Made by a program: the position numbers and the translations under genes. Of a DNA stretch of 12,679 nucleotides, positions 6,292 through 12,679 are shown piece after piece (the stretch's first letter is position 1; every line of letters begins with the position of its first letter). Origin of the DNA: Verrucomicrobiia bacterium (GTDB taxonomy: Bacteria; Verrucomicrobiota; Verrucomicrobiia; Verrucomicrobiales; Akkermansiaceae); NCBI GenBank assembly GCA_947460915.1, contig CANHKJ010000066.1:1-12679 (forward strand), read 5' to 3'. The notes below the pieces were generated by a model, which did no database searches, was not told where the DNA came from, and saw only the letters and a list, made by a program, of their open reading frames with translations.

Positions 6292-7302
6292 GTGTCTGCG
6301 GTGAATCAACATGAGGAATTTTTAGCTGCTGAGGATGGAGTCTCGTTTGCGGACTTCATGGCATACGCATTGCATGATCCGCTGCGGGGCTACTATGCTC
6401 GCCGTATTTCTGATGTCGGGGTGCGAGGTGATTTTACGACAAGTGCGGAAATTTCTCCAGCTTTAGCAAAAGCTGTGGCAGCATGGGCGGCGCGGGAATT
6501 GCGCGAGACGAAGTGTCGAGATTTGATCGAACTAGGGCCAGGTAGCGGAGCATTGGCGGCGGCAGTGTGGAAAGAATTACCTTGGTCTTTGCGTTGGCGC
6601 ACCCGCCTTCATTTGGTTGAGAGTTCGGCGGGTTTACGCGAGCGTCAGCGCGCTCGAAATGAACTCCGTCATGTGCAATGGCATGAGACCGTAGAGGCTG
6701 CACTAGCCGCATGTGGTGGGCGTGCGTGTTTGTATTCCAATGAATTTTTCGATGCCTTTCCAGTTCGGGTTTTTAGACGGCAAGGGCAGAGTTGGAGCGA
6801 ACTTTTTATGAAAAAATCCGAGCAGGGGATCATGCGGGAGGCGTTTCGTGAGGTAGTAGATTTACCCGATTCGACATTGTGGAGCATTTCGTTTGCCGAG
6901 GGGCAGCGCGTGGAAGTTGCGGATGCGGTGCGTCTGTGGTTGGAGAATTTGCAACGTGTGTGGCAGGCAGGTTCGATGGTGGCAATTGATTATGGTGATC
7001 TTGTGGAGTCCTTATATTACCGTCGATTGCGCGGCACGGTGCGTGGATACCTAGCGCAGCAACGCATCGAAGGAGAGGGCGTTTACCAAAACATCGGAAG
7101 GCAGGATTTGACGGCGGATGTGAATTTCAGCGATCTGATGCATTGGAGCCATGGCTTTGCGGCGCGACAAAAATGTGAGACGCAACGGGAGTTTTTACTG
7201 CCCCATGCCGACTCATCTCATCGTGGCGATGTTTATGCTGTGGATCCTCTGGGAGCGGGTTCGGCCTTTCGTGTCTGGCATTTAGGTAAGAAAGAAAGCT
7301 AA
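6292..7302 (+). CDS. MidA/NDUFAF7-family SAM-dependent methyltransferase
   Basis: A 336-residue protein of the COG1565 (DUF185) family. Its mitochondrial member NDUFAF7 methylates an arginine of complex I subunit NDUFS2. Bacterial members are presumed protein methyltransferases, and the bacterial substrate is uncertain. Visible blocks in order: FADFMAYALHDPLRGYY near the start, GDFTTSAEISPALAKAVAAW, the SAM-binding LIELGPGSGALAAAVW (about 79-94), LHLVESSAGLRERQ, and CLYSNEFFDAFPVRVF with the family NE-FD-FPV signature. A second conserved block is MVAIDYGD. The length is near the family norm. The start may be the GTG at 6292 or the GTG at 6301; the predicted promoter favours 6292. There is no Shine-Dalgarno sequence. 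It diverges from the ExbB operon. Confidence 0.92.
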   Translation: MSAVNQHEEFLAAEDGVSFADFMAYALHDPLRGYYARRISDVGVRGDFTTSAEISPALAKAVAAWAARELRETKCRDLIELGPGSGALAAAVWKELPWSLRWRTRLHLVESSAGLRERQRARNELRHVQWHETVEAALAACGGRACLYSNEFFDAFPVRVFRRQGQSWSELFMKKSEQGIMREAFREVVDLPDSTLWSISFAEGQRVEVADAVRLWLENLQRVWQAGSMVAIDYGDLVESLYYRRLRGTVRGYLAQQRIEGEGVYQNIGRQDLTADVNFSDLMHWSHGFAARQKCETQREFLLPHADSSHRGDVYAVDPLGAGSAFRVWHLGKKES

Positions 7303-7341
7303 TCGTATTTTGCCTTTTTCTGCGTTTTGATTGACTTGAGC

Positions 7342-7370
7342 TTGGCAAAAAATGCGCAGTCATCTAGTTT
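7342..7370 (+). promoter_or_regulatory. Candidate promoter of the rhodanese-pseudouridine synthase gene
   Basis: -35 TTGGCA (7342-7347), a 17-bp spacer and -10 TAGTTT (7365-7370). The start point would be near 7377, about five bases before the ATG at 7382. The -10 match is weak (3 of 6). Confidence 0.33.
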
Positions 7371-7381
7371 CGCGCGCTTTC

Positions 7382-9181
7382 ATGAACACATCTTCATCCG
7401 TCATCTCCAATATCTCCGGCTACTACTTTGCCAATCTCGTAGGCTTGAAGGAGTGGCGTTCTCGCTTATTGGATGAATGCAAGGAGCAGCAATTGAAAGG
7501 CACGATCTTGATCAGCACGGAGGGCATCAATGTGTTTCTAGCTGGGCGGAAGGAAGCGATCGATCACTTGATCACGGTAATCCGCAGCATCCCTGGCTTG
7601 GAAAATTTTCAGGCCAAATTTAGCGAAAGTGATCATCAACCGTTCAATCGCATGTTGGTGAGGATCAAAAAGGAAATCATCGCCTTTGGGGTGGATGCCG
7701 TGAATCCGGCTAACTACACTTCACGTCATCTTCCTGCAAAAACGCTCAAGCAATGGCTCGATGAGGGACGCCCGATTACGTTACTCGATACACGAAATGA
7801 TTACGAAATTAAGCTCGGCACGTTTCGCAATGCAATCCCGATCCGCGTGGATACCTTTCGCGAATTTCCTGATGCCGTAGCGCAATTGCCTGAAGAGCTG
7901 AAAAAGCAACCGATTGTGACCTTTTGCACTGGTGGCATTCGCTGTGAAAAAGCGGCACCATTCATGGAGTTGCAGGGTTATGAAGACATCTATCAACTCG
8001 ATGGTGGCATATTGAAATACTTTGAAGAAGTTGGCGGTGATCATTATGATGGTGAATGCTTTGTCTTCGATCATCGAGTGGGTCTTGACCCGAGTTTGCG
8101 CGAAACAGCATCAGCGATCTGCTTTCATTGCCAAGCTCCGTTAGAGGAAGAAGAGCAACAAGATCCGCGCTTTGTGGAAGGGATTTCTTGCCCCTATTGC
8201 TATGTCGATGAACAGCAGAAAATGCAGCAGACTCTCGAGAAACGGCATGTCGATCTGGCCCGTGTGGTTGATCCATTGCCAGGCTCCATTCCCTACGAAA
8301 ACATTCGTCCGATCGCGGTGAAGGAGGATTTTGATGGTTGGACGCTGATCAATCTGTTAGAAAAATTATTTCCGCAAATCGAGATTGCCGAATGGCAGCA
8401 GCGGCTCGCGGCAGGGCGTTTTCGTCATCAGCGCGGGCATGTCGTTGATGGCAGTCAAGTGGTGCGCGCAGGTGAGCGCTACGAGCAAACGATGAGCTTG
8501 GCCGCAGAGCCCGATGTCAATGCGGATATCCGTATTCTCTATGAAGACGCGGCATTGATCGTCGTGAGAAAACCAGCACCGTTGCCGATGCATCCTTGTG
8601 GTAGATTCCATCGCAATACTCTGCAGCATATCATCAATCTTGTGGTGCACCCGGCGCCGCGTCCGGCACATCGCCTAGATGCCAATACCTCTGGTCTTGT
8701 TTTGTTTGCTCGCACCAAGCACATTTGCTCGCAGCTTCAGTCTCAATTCATCACGGGCAAAATCGAAAAAACCTACCTCGTGCGGGTGCAAGGTCAGCCA
8801 ACATGGGATCACCATGTTTGTGAATTGCCAATTTCTCAAGGACCCGCTGTAGCTGGTTCGCGCGTGGTTGATGAAAGAGATGGATTGCCTAGTCGCACGG
8901 ATTTTACTGTGATCAAACGTCACGCCGATGGCACAACGCTGCTTGAAGCGCGCCTGCATACCGGTCGCACTAATCAAATCCGCGTGCACCTTTGGCATCT
9001 TGGATTTCCTGTCTGCGGTGATGCCACCTATCTCGTCGCTGGTCAAGTCGCCGCTACGCAGACCTTGGATGTAGATACTGCGCCACTGCAACTTCACGCA
9101 TGGACAATTTCTTGCCTTCACCCGCTGACTAAGCAACGTGTCGAGTTCGCCGATGCGCGTCCCGCATGGGCTGATCTGTGA
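7382..9181 (+). CDS. Fusion of TrhO/YceA-type tRNA uridine hydroxylase (rhodanese) and RluA-type pseudouridine synthase
   Basis: A 599-residue two-enzyme protein. Residues about 1-290 match TrhO (YceA), which hydroxylates U34 of certain tRNAs. An N-terminal ferredoxin-like domain (GTILISTEGINVFLAG) is followed by a rhodanese domain with the family motif FCTGGIRCEKA (C182, C188) and a four-cysteine zinc-like tail (C247, C250, C270, C273). After a linker, about 315-375 resembles an S4-type RNA-binding segment. About 383-599 is an RluA-type pseudouridine synthase: HRLDANTSGLVLFART carries catalytic D433, and LHTGRTNQIRVHL is the second signature. The frame is unbroken, so both activities should be in one chain, probably acting on tRNA or rRNA in the cytoplasm. 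The start is taken at 7382, where the TrhO-like region begins (GYYFANL); an in-frame ATG at 7352 is possible but overlaps the predicted promoter. Confidence 0.92.
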   Translation: MNTSSSVISNISGYYFANLVGLKEWRSRLLDECKEQQLKGTILISTEGINVFLAGRKEAIDHLITVIRSIPGLENFQAKFSESDHQPFNRMLVRIKKEIIAFGVDAVNPANYTSRHLPAKTLKQWLDEGRPITLLDTRNDYEIKLGTFRNAIPIRVDTFREFPDAVAQLPEELKKQPIVTFCTGGIRCEKAAPFMELQGYEDIYQLDGGILKYFEEVGGDHYDGECFVFDHRVGLDPSLRETASAICFHCQAPLEEEEQQDPRFVEGISCPYCYVDEQQKMQQTLEKRHVDLARVVDPLPGSIPYENIRPIAVKEDFDGWTLINLLEKLFPQIEIAEWQQRLAAGRFRHQRGHVVDGSQVVRAGERYEQTMSLAAEPDVNADIRILYEDAALIVVRKPAPLPMHPCGRFHRNTLQHIINLVVHPAPRPAHRLDANTSGLVLFARTKHICSQLQSQFITGKIEKTYLVRVQGQPTWDHHVCELPISQGPAVAGSRVVDERDGLPSRTDFTVIKRHADGTTLLEARLHTGRTNQIRVHLWHLGFPVCGDATYLVAGQVAATQTLDVDTAPLQLHAWTISCLHPLTKQRVEFADARPAWADL

Positions 9182-9189
9182 TCATTTTT
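9172..9189 (+). terminator. Weak hairpin plus T-run at the end of the fusion gene
   Basis: TGATC (9172-9176) and GATCA (9180-9184) can pair around a 3-base loop, followed directly by five T (9185-9189). The stem overlaps the stop codon, is short and has little G+C, so it is at best an inefficient terminator. Confidence 0.22.
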
Positions 9190-9237
9190 CGCACGCACAA
9201 GAAGAAAAGCGTTCATTTGCAAGCGTTGCGTGATGCA

Positions 9238-9265
9238 TGCCATGAAAAAAAACAACTTGCCATGA
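9238..9265. repeat. 8-bp direct repeat upstream of the EIIA gene
   Basis: TGCCATGA occurs at 9238-9245 and again at 9258-9265, exactly 20 bp apart (two helical turns), separated by an A-rich stretch. The second copy overlaps a candidate -35 box TTGCCA (9257-9262). A further AAGCGTT pair lies at 9207-9213 and 9221-9227. It could be a regulator-binding site, or chance. Confidence 0.3.
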
Positions 9266-9286
9266 GGTGTTTTCTGCCGTAATGAT
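9257..9286 (+). promoter_or_regulatory. Candidate promoter of the EIIA gene
   Basis: -35 TTGCCA (9257-9262), an 18-bp spacer and -10 AATGAT (9281-9286). The transcript would begin near 9293, leaving a leader of about 16 bases before the ATG at 9309. That leader holds no Shine-Dalgarno motif. Confidence 0.3.
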
Positions 9287-9308
9287 TCGCCCCCGCAAGA
9301 ATCGTCTC

Positions 9309-9785
9309 ATGAAGCTTTCACAGTTACTCACGCCCAGTCACATCCTGCCCGAGTTGCACTCGGTAGATCGATGGCAGGCACTCAATGAGTTGCTAGATCA
9401 TCTCGTTACGGTCGGCGATTTTTCTCCGGAGTGGAAAGAGGAGGTTAAGGAGAGCTTGCATCTGCGGGAGTCGATGATCAGCACGGGAGTCGGCGGCGGA
9501 GTGGCGATCCCACATGCATTTTCTGAGCACATTGATGATGTGGTGGCAGTGTTTGGACGCTCCAGACAAGGGATTGATTTCGCTTCGCAGGATGCCAGTC
9601 TCGTGCACTTTGTGGTTCTGTTCATTTCACCCCGCAAGTCCTATCAAAAACATCTGCATGCCCTTGCGGCGATTGCGCGCATGTTCACGAAGCCGGAGAC
9701 TCGCGATGGCATGCTTCAAGCTCGTGATGCAGAGGAGCTCTATCAGCTTTTTCGCCAGAAAAATGTGATTCTCAAGAGCGAATAA
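9309..9785 (+). CDS. PTS EIIA type-2 domain protein (PtsN/EIIA-Ntr-like)
   Basis: A 158-residue single-domain protein of the PTS fructose/mannitol EIIA family. Phosphotransfer histidine H69 sits in GGGVAIPHAFSEHIDDVV, at nearly the position of H68 in PtsN. The second conserved block is SYQKHLHALAAIARMF, with H117. With no sugar-permease domains fused or encoded nearby, it is more likely a regulator than a sugar transporter. PtsN-type proteins signal phosphorylation state to partner proteins. The start at 9309 (MKLSQLLTPSHIL) fits family members, although the frame is open upstream to 9267. Upstream start candidates would overlap the predicted promoter. The Hsp70 gene starts about 40 bp downstream, so the two may be cotranscribed. 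A phosphocarrier HPr or Enzyme I gene is not in view. Confidence 0.88.
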   Translation: MKLSQLLTPSHILPELHSVDRWQALNELLDHLVTVGDFSPEWKEEVKESLHLRESMISTGVGGGVAIPHAFSEHIDDVVAVFGRSRQGIDFASQDASLVHFVVLFISPRKSYQKHLHALAAIARMFTKPETRDGMLQARDAEELYQLFRQKNVILKSE

Positions 9786-9825
9786 GTTCGTTTTTTCTCC
9801 TTTGGTTTGTTATCATTTTTTTATC

Positions 9826-11583
9826 ATGAATGACATCATCGTAGGCATCGACCTCGGCACGACTAATTCCGCCATCGGTGTGGTGGACTCAGGATTTCCT
9901 CTGTTGTTAGCTGATGATGAGGGCAAGCGCATCATGCCAAGCGCAGTTTGGTATGGCGTTGATGGCGAGATCGAGATCGGGCGCAAAGCGCTGCGACGCC
10001 GACCGATCGAGTGCTCACGCGTGATTACAAGCGTAAAGCGCCTGATGGGGCGAGAATTGACAGCAGAGGAAAGTGAAAGTCTCGGCGGAAAAACGGCAGA
10101 GGAGGTGAGTGCTGAAATTTTACGCGATCTCAAGCGCCGTGCGGAATGGCGGCTCGGTCAGGTTCTAACAAAAGCAGTGATTACCGTGCCTGCTTACTTT
10201 CATGATGGTCAGCGCAATGCGACCAAGCGTGCGGGCGAACTCGCCGGCTGGGAGGTAGTACGCATTCTCAATGAGCCGACTGCCGCGGCCTTGTCCTATG
10301 GACTTGATCAACTCGGCGAGCGCGCACGTGTAGCGGTCTATGATCTGGGTGGTGGGACCTTTGATCTATCCATTTTGGAAATGCAAGATGGAGTGTTTCA
10401 GGTTCTTGCTACTCACGGAGATACACAGCTCGGAGGCGATGATCTGGATCGCGTTCTTGCGGAAAAAATGTGTGGCATGGCTGGCATCGAGGCTGCATCA
10501 GTTGGGCATGATGCATGGATTCGTTGGCGCGTGGAGGCAGAGCGTGTGAAGTGTGCATTGTCCGAGCGCGAGCTTGAAACATTTGCGATGCCATTTTTCG
10601 ATGGAGCTAACAGTTTTTCGCGAGAGGTCACAAGAGTGGAGTTTTCCGAATGGATTCAGCCATGGATCGCCCGCACGATTTTTTGTTGCCGCCGTGCATT
10701 GAGCGATGCGCGATTACTGCCTAACGAAATTGACGCGTTGGTGCTGGTGGGTGGTAGCTCGCGCATCCCTGCCGTGCGCTCGGCGGTGGAATCCTTATTT
10801 GGTCGCTTGGCAGATCTTTCGCAACATCCTGATGAAGCCATTGCTCTGGGAGCTACGATTCAAGCTGGCGTCATCAGCGGCGCGATGAAACACATGGTCT
10901 TGTTAGATGTGACGCCACTCAGTCTGGGGATTGAGACGCTCGGTGGCTTGATGAACGTGCTGATTCCACGAAATACTACGATCCCTTGCAAAGCAGGTGA
11001 GATGTTTACCAACGCCGTGCATGAGCAGAAGGCGATGCGTGTGCGAGTGCTCCAAGGCGAGCGAGAAATGGCGCGCGATAACTGGGAATTGGGCAGTGTG
11101 GATGTGCCCTTTGAGCCAGCAGCCAAGGGGCAAGCTCGCATTGGTGTGCAATTTCGCATCGACGAAAATGGCATTTTGGAGGTGCTTGCGCGCGACGTTA
11201 AATCTGGCATTGATCAGGTGCTCACGATCCACAGTTCTGCCGTCGATGTCAGTGATGAGTCGGTGGAAAAAATGGTCGGAGAGTCCGTCGAACACGCTTT
11301 CTCTGACATGGCAGAAAGGGTTTTTACGGAAGCCAAACTCAAGGCCGAGGAGCTTCTGCCTGCCGTCGAGCAAGCGCTCGAATTGGGGCGTCAATGGCTT
11401 AGTGAGGAGGAAATCAACGCCATTGAAATATCAAGTGCCGAGGTTCGCCAAGCCTTGCTTCAAAAGGAGCCCAATTCACTCAAAGCAGCTGTGCAACGGC
11501 TTGATGATGTCACAGAAGCGCTTGCTGCAAAAATTGTTCAGCTAGCCATGGATGAAGCGTTAGATCGCCAGCTTTCTCAATGA
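9826..11583 (+). CDS. Hsp70-family chaperone, short DnaK/HscA-like paralogue
   Basis: A 585-residue Hsp70. The ATPase domain (1-354) shows IDLGTTNSAIGV (phosphate loop 1), VPAYFHDGQRNATKRAGELAG, LNEPTAAALSYG, VYDLGGGTFDLSIL and LVGGSSRIPAVR. The linker MVLLDVTPLSLGIE leads to the substrate-binding beta domain (about 360-470, with PRNTTIP and VLQGERE). A short alpha lid ends without the acidic EEVD-like tail of housekeeping DnaK. About 30 residues of subdomain IB, between about 78 and 92, are missing compared with DnaK. SVKRLMGR resembles HscA, but no iron-sulphur assembly genes are here, and no grpE or dnaJ. The start at 9826 is chosen because MNDIIVGIDLGTT is the family start; the frame opens at 9802. 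A weak -10 (TATCAT, 9811-9816) lies 9 bp before the ATG. Two coiled-coil, C-terminally anchored proteins follow. It is probably a specialised chaperone. Confidence 0.93.
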   Translation: MNDIIVGIDLGTTNSAIGVVDSGFPLLLADDEGKRIMPSAVWYGVDGEIEIGRKALRRRPIECSRVITSVKRLMGRELTAEESESLGGKTAEEVSAEILRDLKRRAEWRLGQVLTKAVITVPAYFHDGQRNATKRAGELAGWEVVRILNEPTAAALSYGLDQLGERARVAVYDLGGGTFDLSILEMQDGVFQVLATHGDTQLGGDDLDRVLAEKMCGMAGIEAASVGHDAWIRWRVEAERVKCALSERELETFAMPFFDGANSFSREVTRVEFSEWIQPWIARTIFCCRRALSDARLLPNEIDALVLVGGSSRIPAVRSAVESLFGRLADLSQHPDEAIALGATIQAGVISGAMKHMVLLDVTPLSLGIETLGGLMNVLIPRNTTIPCKAGEMFTNAVHEQKAMRVRVLQGEREMARDNWELGSVDVPFEPAAKGQARIGVQFRIDENGILEVLARDVKSGIDQVLTIHSSAVDVSDESVEKMVGESVEHAFSDMAERVFTEAKLKAEELLPAVEQALELGRQWLSEEEINAIEISSAEVRQALLQKEPNSLKAAVQRLDDVTEALAAKIVQLAMDEALDRQLSQ

Positions 11584-11596
11584 GGTTTTACTCATT
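11579..11596. repeat. Short inverted repeat over the Hsp70 stop codon
   Basis: AATGAG (11579-11584) and CTCATT (11591-11596) are perfect complements around a 6-base loop GTTTTA. The stem is AT-rich and no T-run follows, so it does not look like a Rho-independent terminator. It may be a transcript hairpin. The rest of 11597-11712 shows no gene or clear signal. An in-frame GTG at 11635 could extend the next gene but lacks support. Confidence 0.3.
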
Positions 11597-11712
11597 AAAG
11601 TCGATAATTAAGTCACAAAGAAGGCACAGAAGTAGTGATCGTCAAGAAAAATGAAGTTTTTTCTGGTAATTTCCCCGATTTTTGCCAAAGTGGCTGCGTC
11701 ACCGTCACACCT

Positions 11713-12354
11713 ATGTCTGAGAATAAACTATACCGCAAACCCATCAATGTCGCGCGTGGTCGCCAGTTGGAGTTGTCGCACGACAGCTATGTCGGTCAGT
11801 CTGCTTTATCCGGCGACCTAGAAAGCAAGTTGCGTGATCAACAATCTCGCCTCGCGCAACTTGAAACCGAGCGCGAGGAAATCGAGCGTCAAGCGCAGGC
11901 CCTGGAAGAACTGAATTCGAAAAAGCGTGTCTTTTTATCCAGTCAGGTAGAGGTGTCCGAAAAGCTTACCAACGCATGCACGCTCATCGATCGTGAGTTG
12001 CTCTCGATCCGCAAGGAGTTGCAAGACCTTGAGCAATGCCGTCACGCCTTTGATAGTCGCCTCAAGAAAATCGCTAAGTTTGATCCCGAGTCATGGAAAA
12101 AAGAGAATCTACTCGATAATCTCGATAAAGCCATCACCATCATTGACTTGGCTACTGAGGAGTATGAGCAAGCGGGTAAGCATTTTGCCTCTATGCGTTC
12201 AGGCGAGATTTTTGGCACTAGCAAACGGCGCAGGACGGCAAACTTTGATGCCGAGACTGGTGAATTCCTTTCTCAAGTTAAAAATGGGCTCGCTTTCAAT
12301 CTGCCGATCATTACTCTCTCCCTAATCGTTTTGGTTATTTATCTGTTGAAGTAA
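11713..12354 (+). CDS. Coiled-coil protein with a C-terminal membrane anchor
   Basis: A 213-residue protein I do not recognise. Residues about 35-120 are dense in Glu, Lys, Arg, Gln and Leu with heptad spacing (LESKLRDQQSRLAQLETE and so on), which predicts a long coiled coil. A second helical stretch (about 126-162) follows. One hydrophobic helix (about 195-212, NLPIITLSLIVLVIYLL) ends one residue before the C-terminus, so the protein is tail-anchored with its bulk in the cytoplasm. There is no signal peptide. A basic cluster (KRRR, about 171-174) precedes the anchor. The ATG at 11713 is chosen because the frame upstream to 11635 encodes an unlikely leader; neither start has a Shine-Dalgarno sequence. 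It lies about 129 bp after the Hsp70 gene and 8 bp before a second protein of similar build. Confidence 0.75.
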   Translation: MSENKLYRKPINVARGRQLELSHDSYVGQSALSGDLESKLRDQQSRLAQLETEREEIERQAQALEELNSKKRVFLSSQVEVSEKLTNACTLIDRELLSIRKELQDLEQCRHAFDSRLKKIAKFDPESWKKENLLDNLDKAITIIDLATEEYEQAGKHFASMRSGEIFGTSKRRRTANFDAETGEFLSQVKNGLAFNLPIITLSLIVLVIYLLK

Positions 12355-12362
12355 TTTTTCCC

Positions 12363-12679
12363 ATGCCTAATAACCGCGATATCGGACAACCAGATCTCCA
12401 GCGCTTGCAAGACAGGAAGGCAGCTTTGGATGCTGAAATCCTTGCCGAGAGAGAACTTCCGCAGCGGTTACTTCGTGAGCAACAAGAGCGCATGAATACC
12501 CTGCCTCCTTTCGAAGAGGTCGATAAACGCCGCAAAGAAAAAGAGTTCGATGAGCTTGTTTCAAGATCTGCAGTCACCAACCAAAAGCGGGAAATCACTC
12601 GTAGCCTATTGATCATGGTGTTGCTGGTCATCGCGGCACTTGTGATGCTTTGGTGGGCCTATTCCGCTTTGAAACGCTA
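12363..12679 (+). CDS. Second charged, C-terminally anchored protein, at the right edge
   Basis: A frame opens with ATG at 12363 and runs to the right edge, giving 105 residues plus the first two bases (TA) of another codon. TAA or TAG would end the protein there, though TAT or TAC cannot be excluded. Residues about 10-80 are highly charged and helical (LQRLQDRKAALDAEILAERE, then FEEVDKRRKEKEFDELV), probably a coiled coil. About 81-100 is one hydrophobic helix (SLLIMVLLVIAALVMLWWAY) followed by a short basic end. If the stop falls just outside, this is another tail-anchored protein, built like its neighbour but smaller. The 8-bp gap to the upstream stop implies one operon. Family unknown. Confidence 0.7.
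   Translation, partial: MPNNRDIGQPDLQRLQDRKAALDAEILAERELPQRLLREQQERMNTLPPFEEVDKRRKEKEFDELVSRSAVTNQKREITRSLLIMVLLVIAALVMLWWAYSALKR

Noticed and set aside
10903..11394. 163-codon minus-strand frame within the Hsp70 gene
   Set aside because: It is antisense to well-conserved Hsp70 substrate-binding domain sequence and shows no protein motif.
10997..11545. 182-codon plus-strand alternative frame within the Hsp70 gene
   Set aside because: It is a +1 shadow frame, rich in Cys, Trp and Arg, with no recognisable domain. The Hsp70 frame is intact across the region, so there is no frameshift.
9826..11583. Calling the Hsp70 HscA outright
   Set aside because: Some motifs resemble HscA (SVKRLMGR), but there is no iscU, iscS, hscB or fdx nearby, and the shortened subdomain IB fits a paralogue of unknown role equally well.
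11635..11712. 26-residue upstream extension of the first coiled-coil protein
   Set aside because: The translation looks like non-coding sequence, and starting with MSENKLYRKP at 11713 gives a more typical cytoplasmic N-terminus.

Overview
The window is ordinary, gene-dense bacterial chromosome with 14 protein-coding genes. Two of them run off the ends. I see no RNA gene, insertion sequence or CRISPR array, and no gene-free stretch reaches 300 bases; the longest gaps are about 127-129 bases, before the PTS gene and after the Hsp70 gene. Base composition is balanced. A member of the Verrucomicrobiota (PVC group) is my best guess. It rests on the look of the secreted left-edge protein (GHWG motif, DUF6797-like), the Hsp70 paralogue, the rhodanese-pseudouridine synthase fusion and the complete lack of Shine-Dalgarno sequences. 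No marker gene settles this.

Left part (1-1850): a secreted protein of unknown function on the minus strand, cut by the left edge, then a divergent plus-strand vapB-vapC type II toxin-antitoxin pair that overlaps by ATGA. The pair ends 3 bp before the end of the convergent nadA.

Middle minus-strand block (1851-6214), read right to left: an ExbB/TolQ motor protein, an ExbD/TolR protein, a TonB/TolA-like single-pass protein and a small membrane zinc-ribbon protein. These four are joined by three successive ATGA overlaps. They are followed by fabF (beta-ketoacyl-ACP synthase II) and nadA (quinolinate synthase). The first four genes look like a dedicated proton-driven envelope energy-transfer module. 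FabF and NadA are housekeeping enzymes of fatty-acid and NAD synthesis that probably share its transcript.

Right plus-strand block (6292 to end): a MidA/NDUFAF7-type SAM methyltransferase, a fusion of a TrhO/YceA rhodanese tRNA-uridine hydroxylase with an RluA-type pseudouridine synthase, a PtsN-like EIIA protein, a short Hsp70 paralogue, and two coiled-coil proteins whose only membrane helix is at the C-terminus. The last runs to the right edge, where its stop codon probably lies just outside.

Most worth attention: no start codon has a Shine-Dalgarno sequence, and several predicted promoters put the transcript start at or within a few bases of the start codon. Also notable are the missing membrane aspartate in the ExbD protein, the Hsp70 plus tail-anchored coiled-coil pair (the best candidate for an undescribed system), the tRNA-modification fusion, and a non-acidic residue in the VapC active site.
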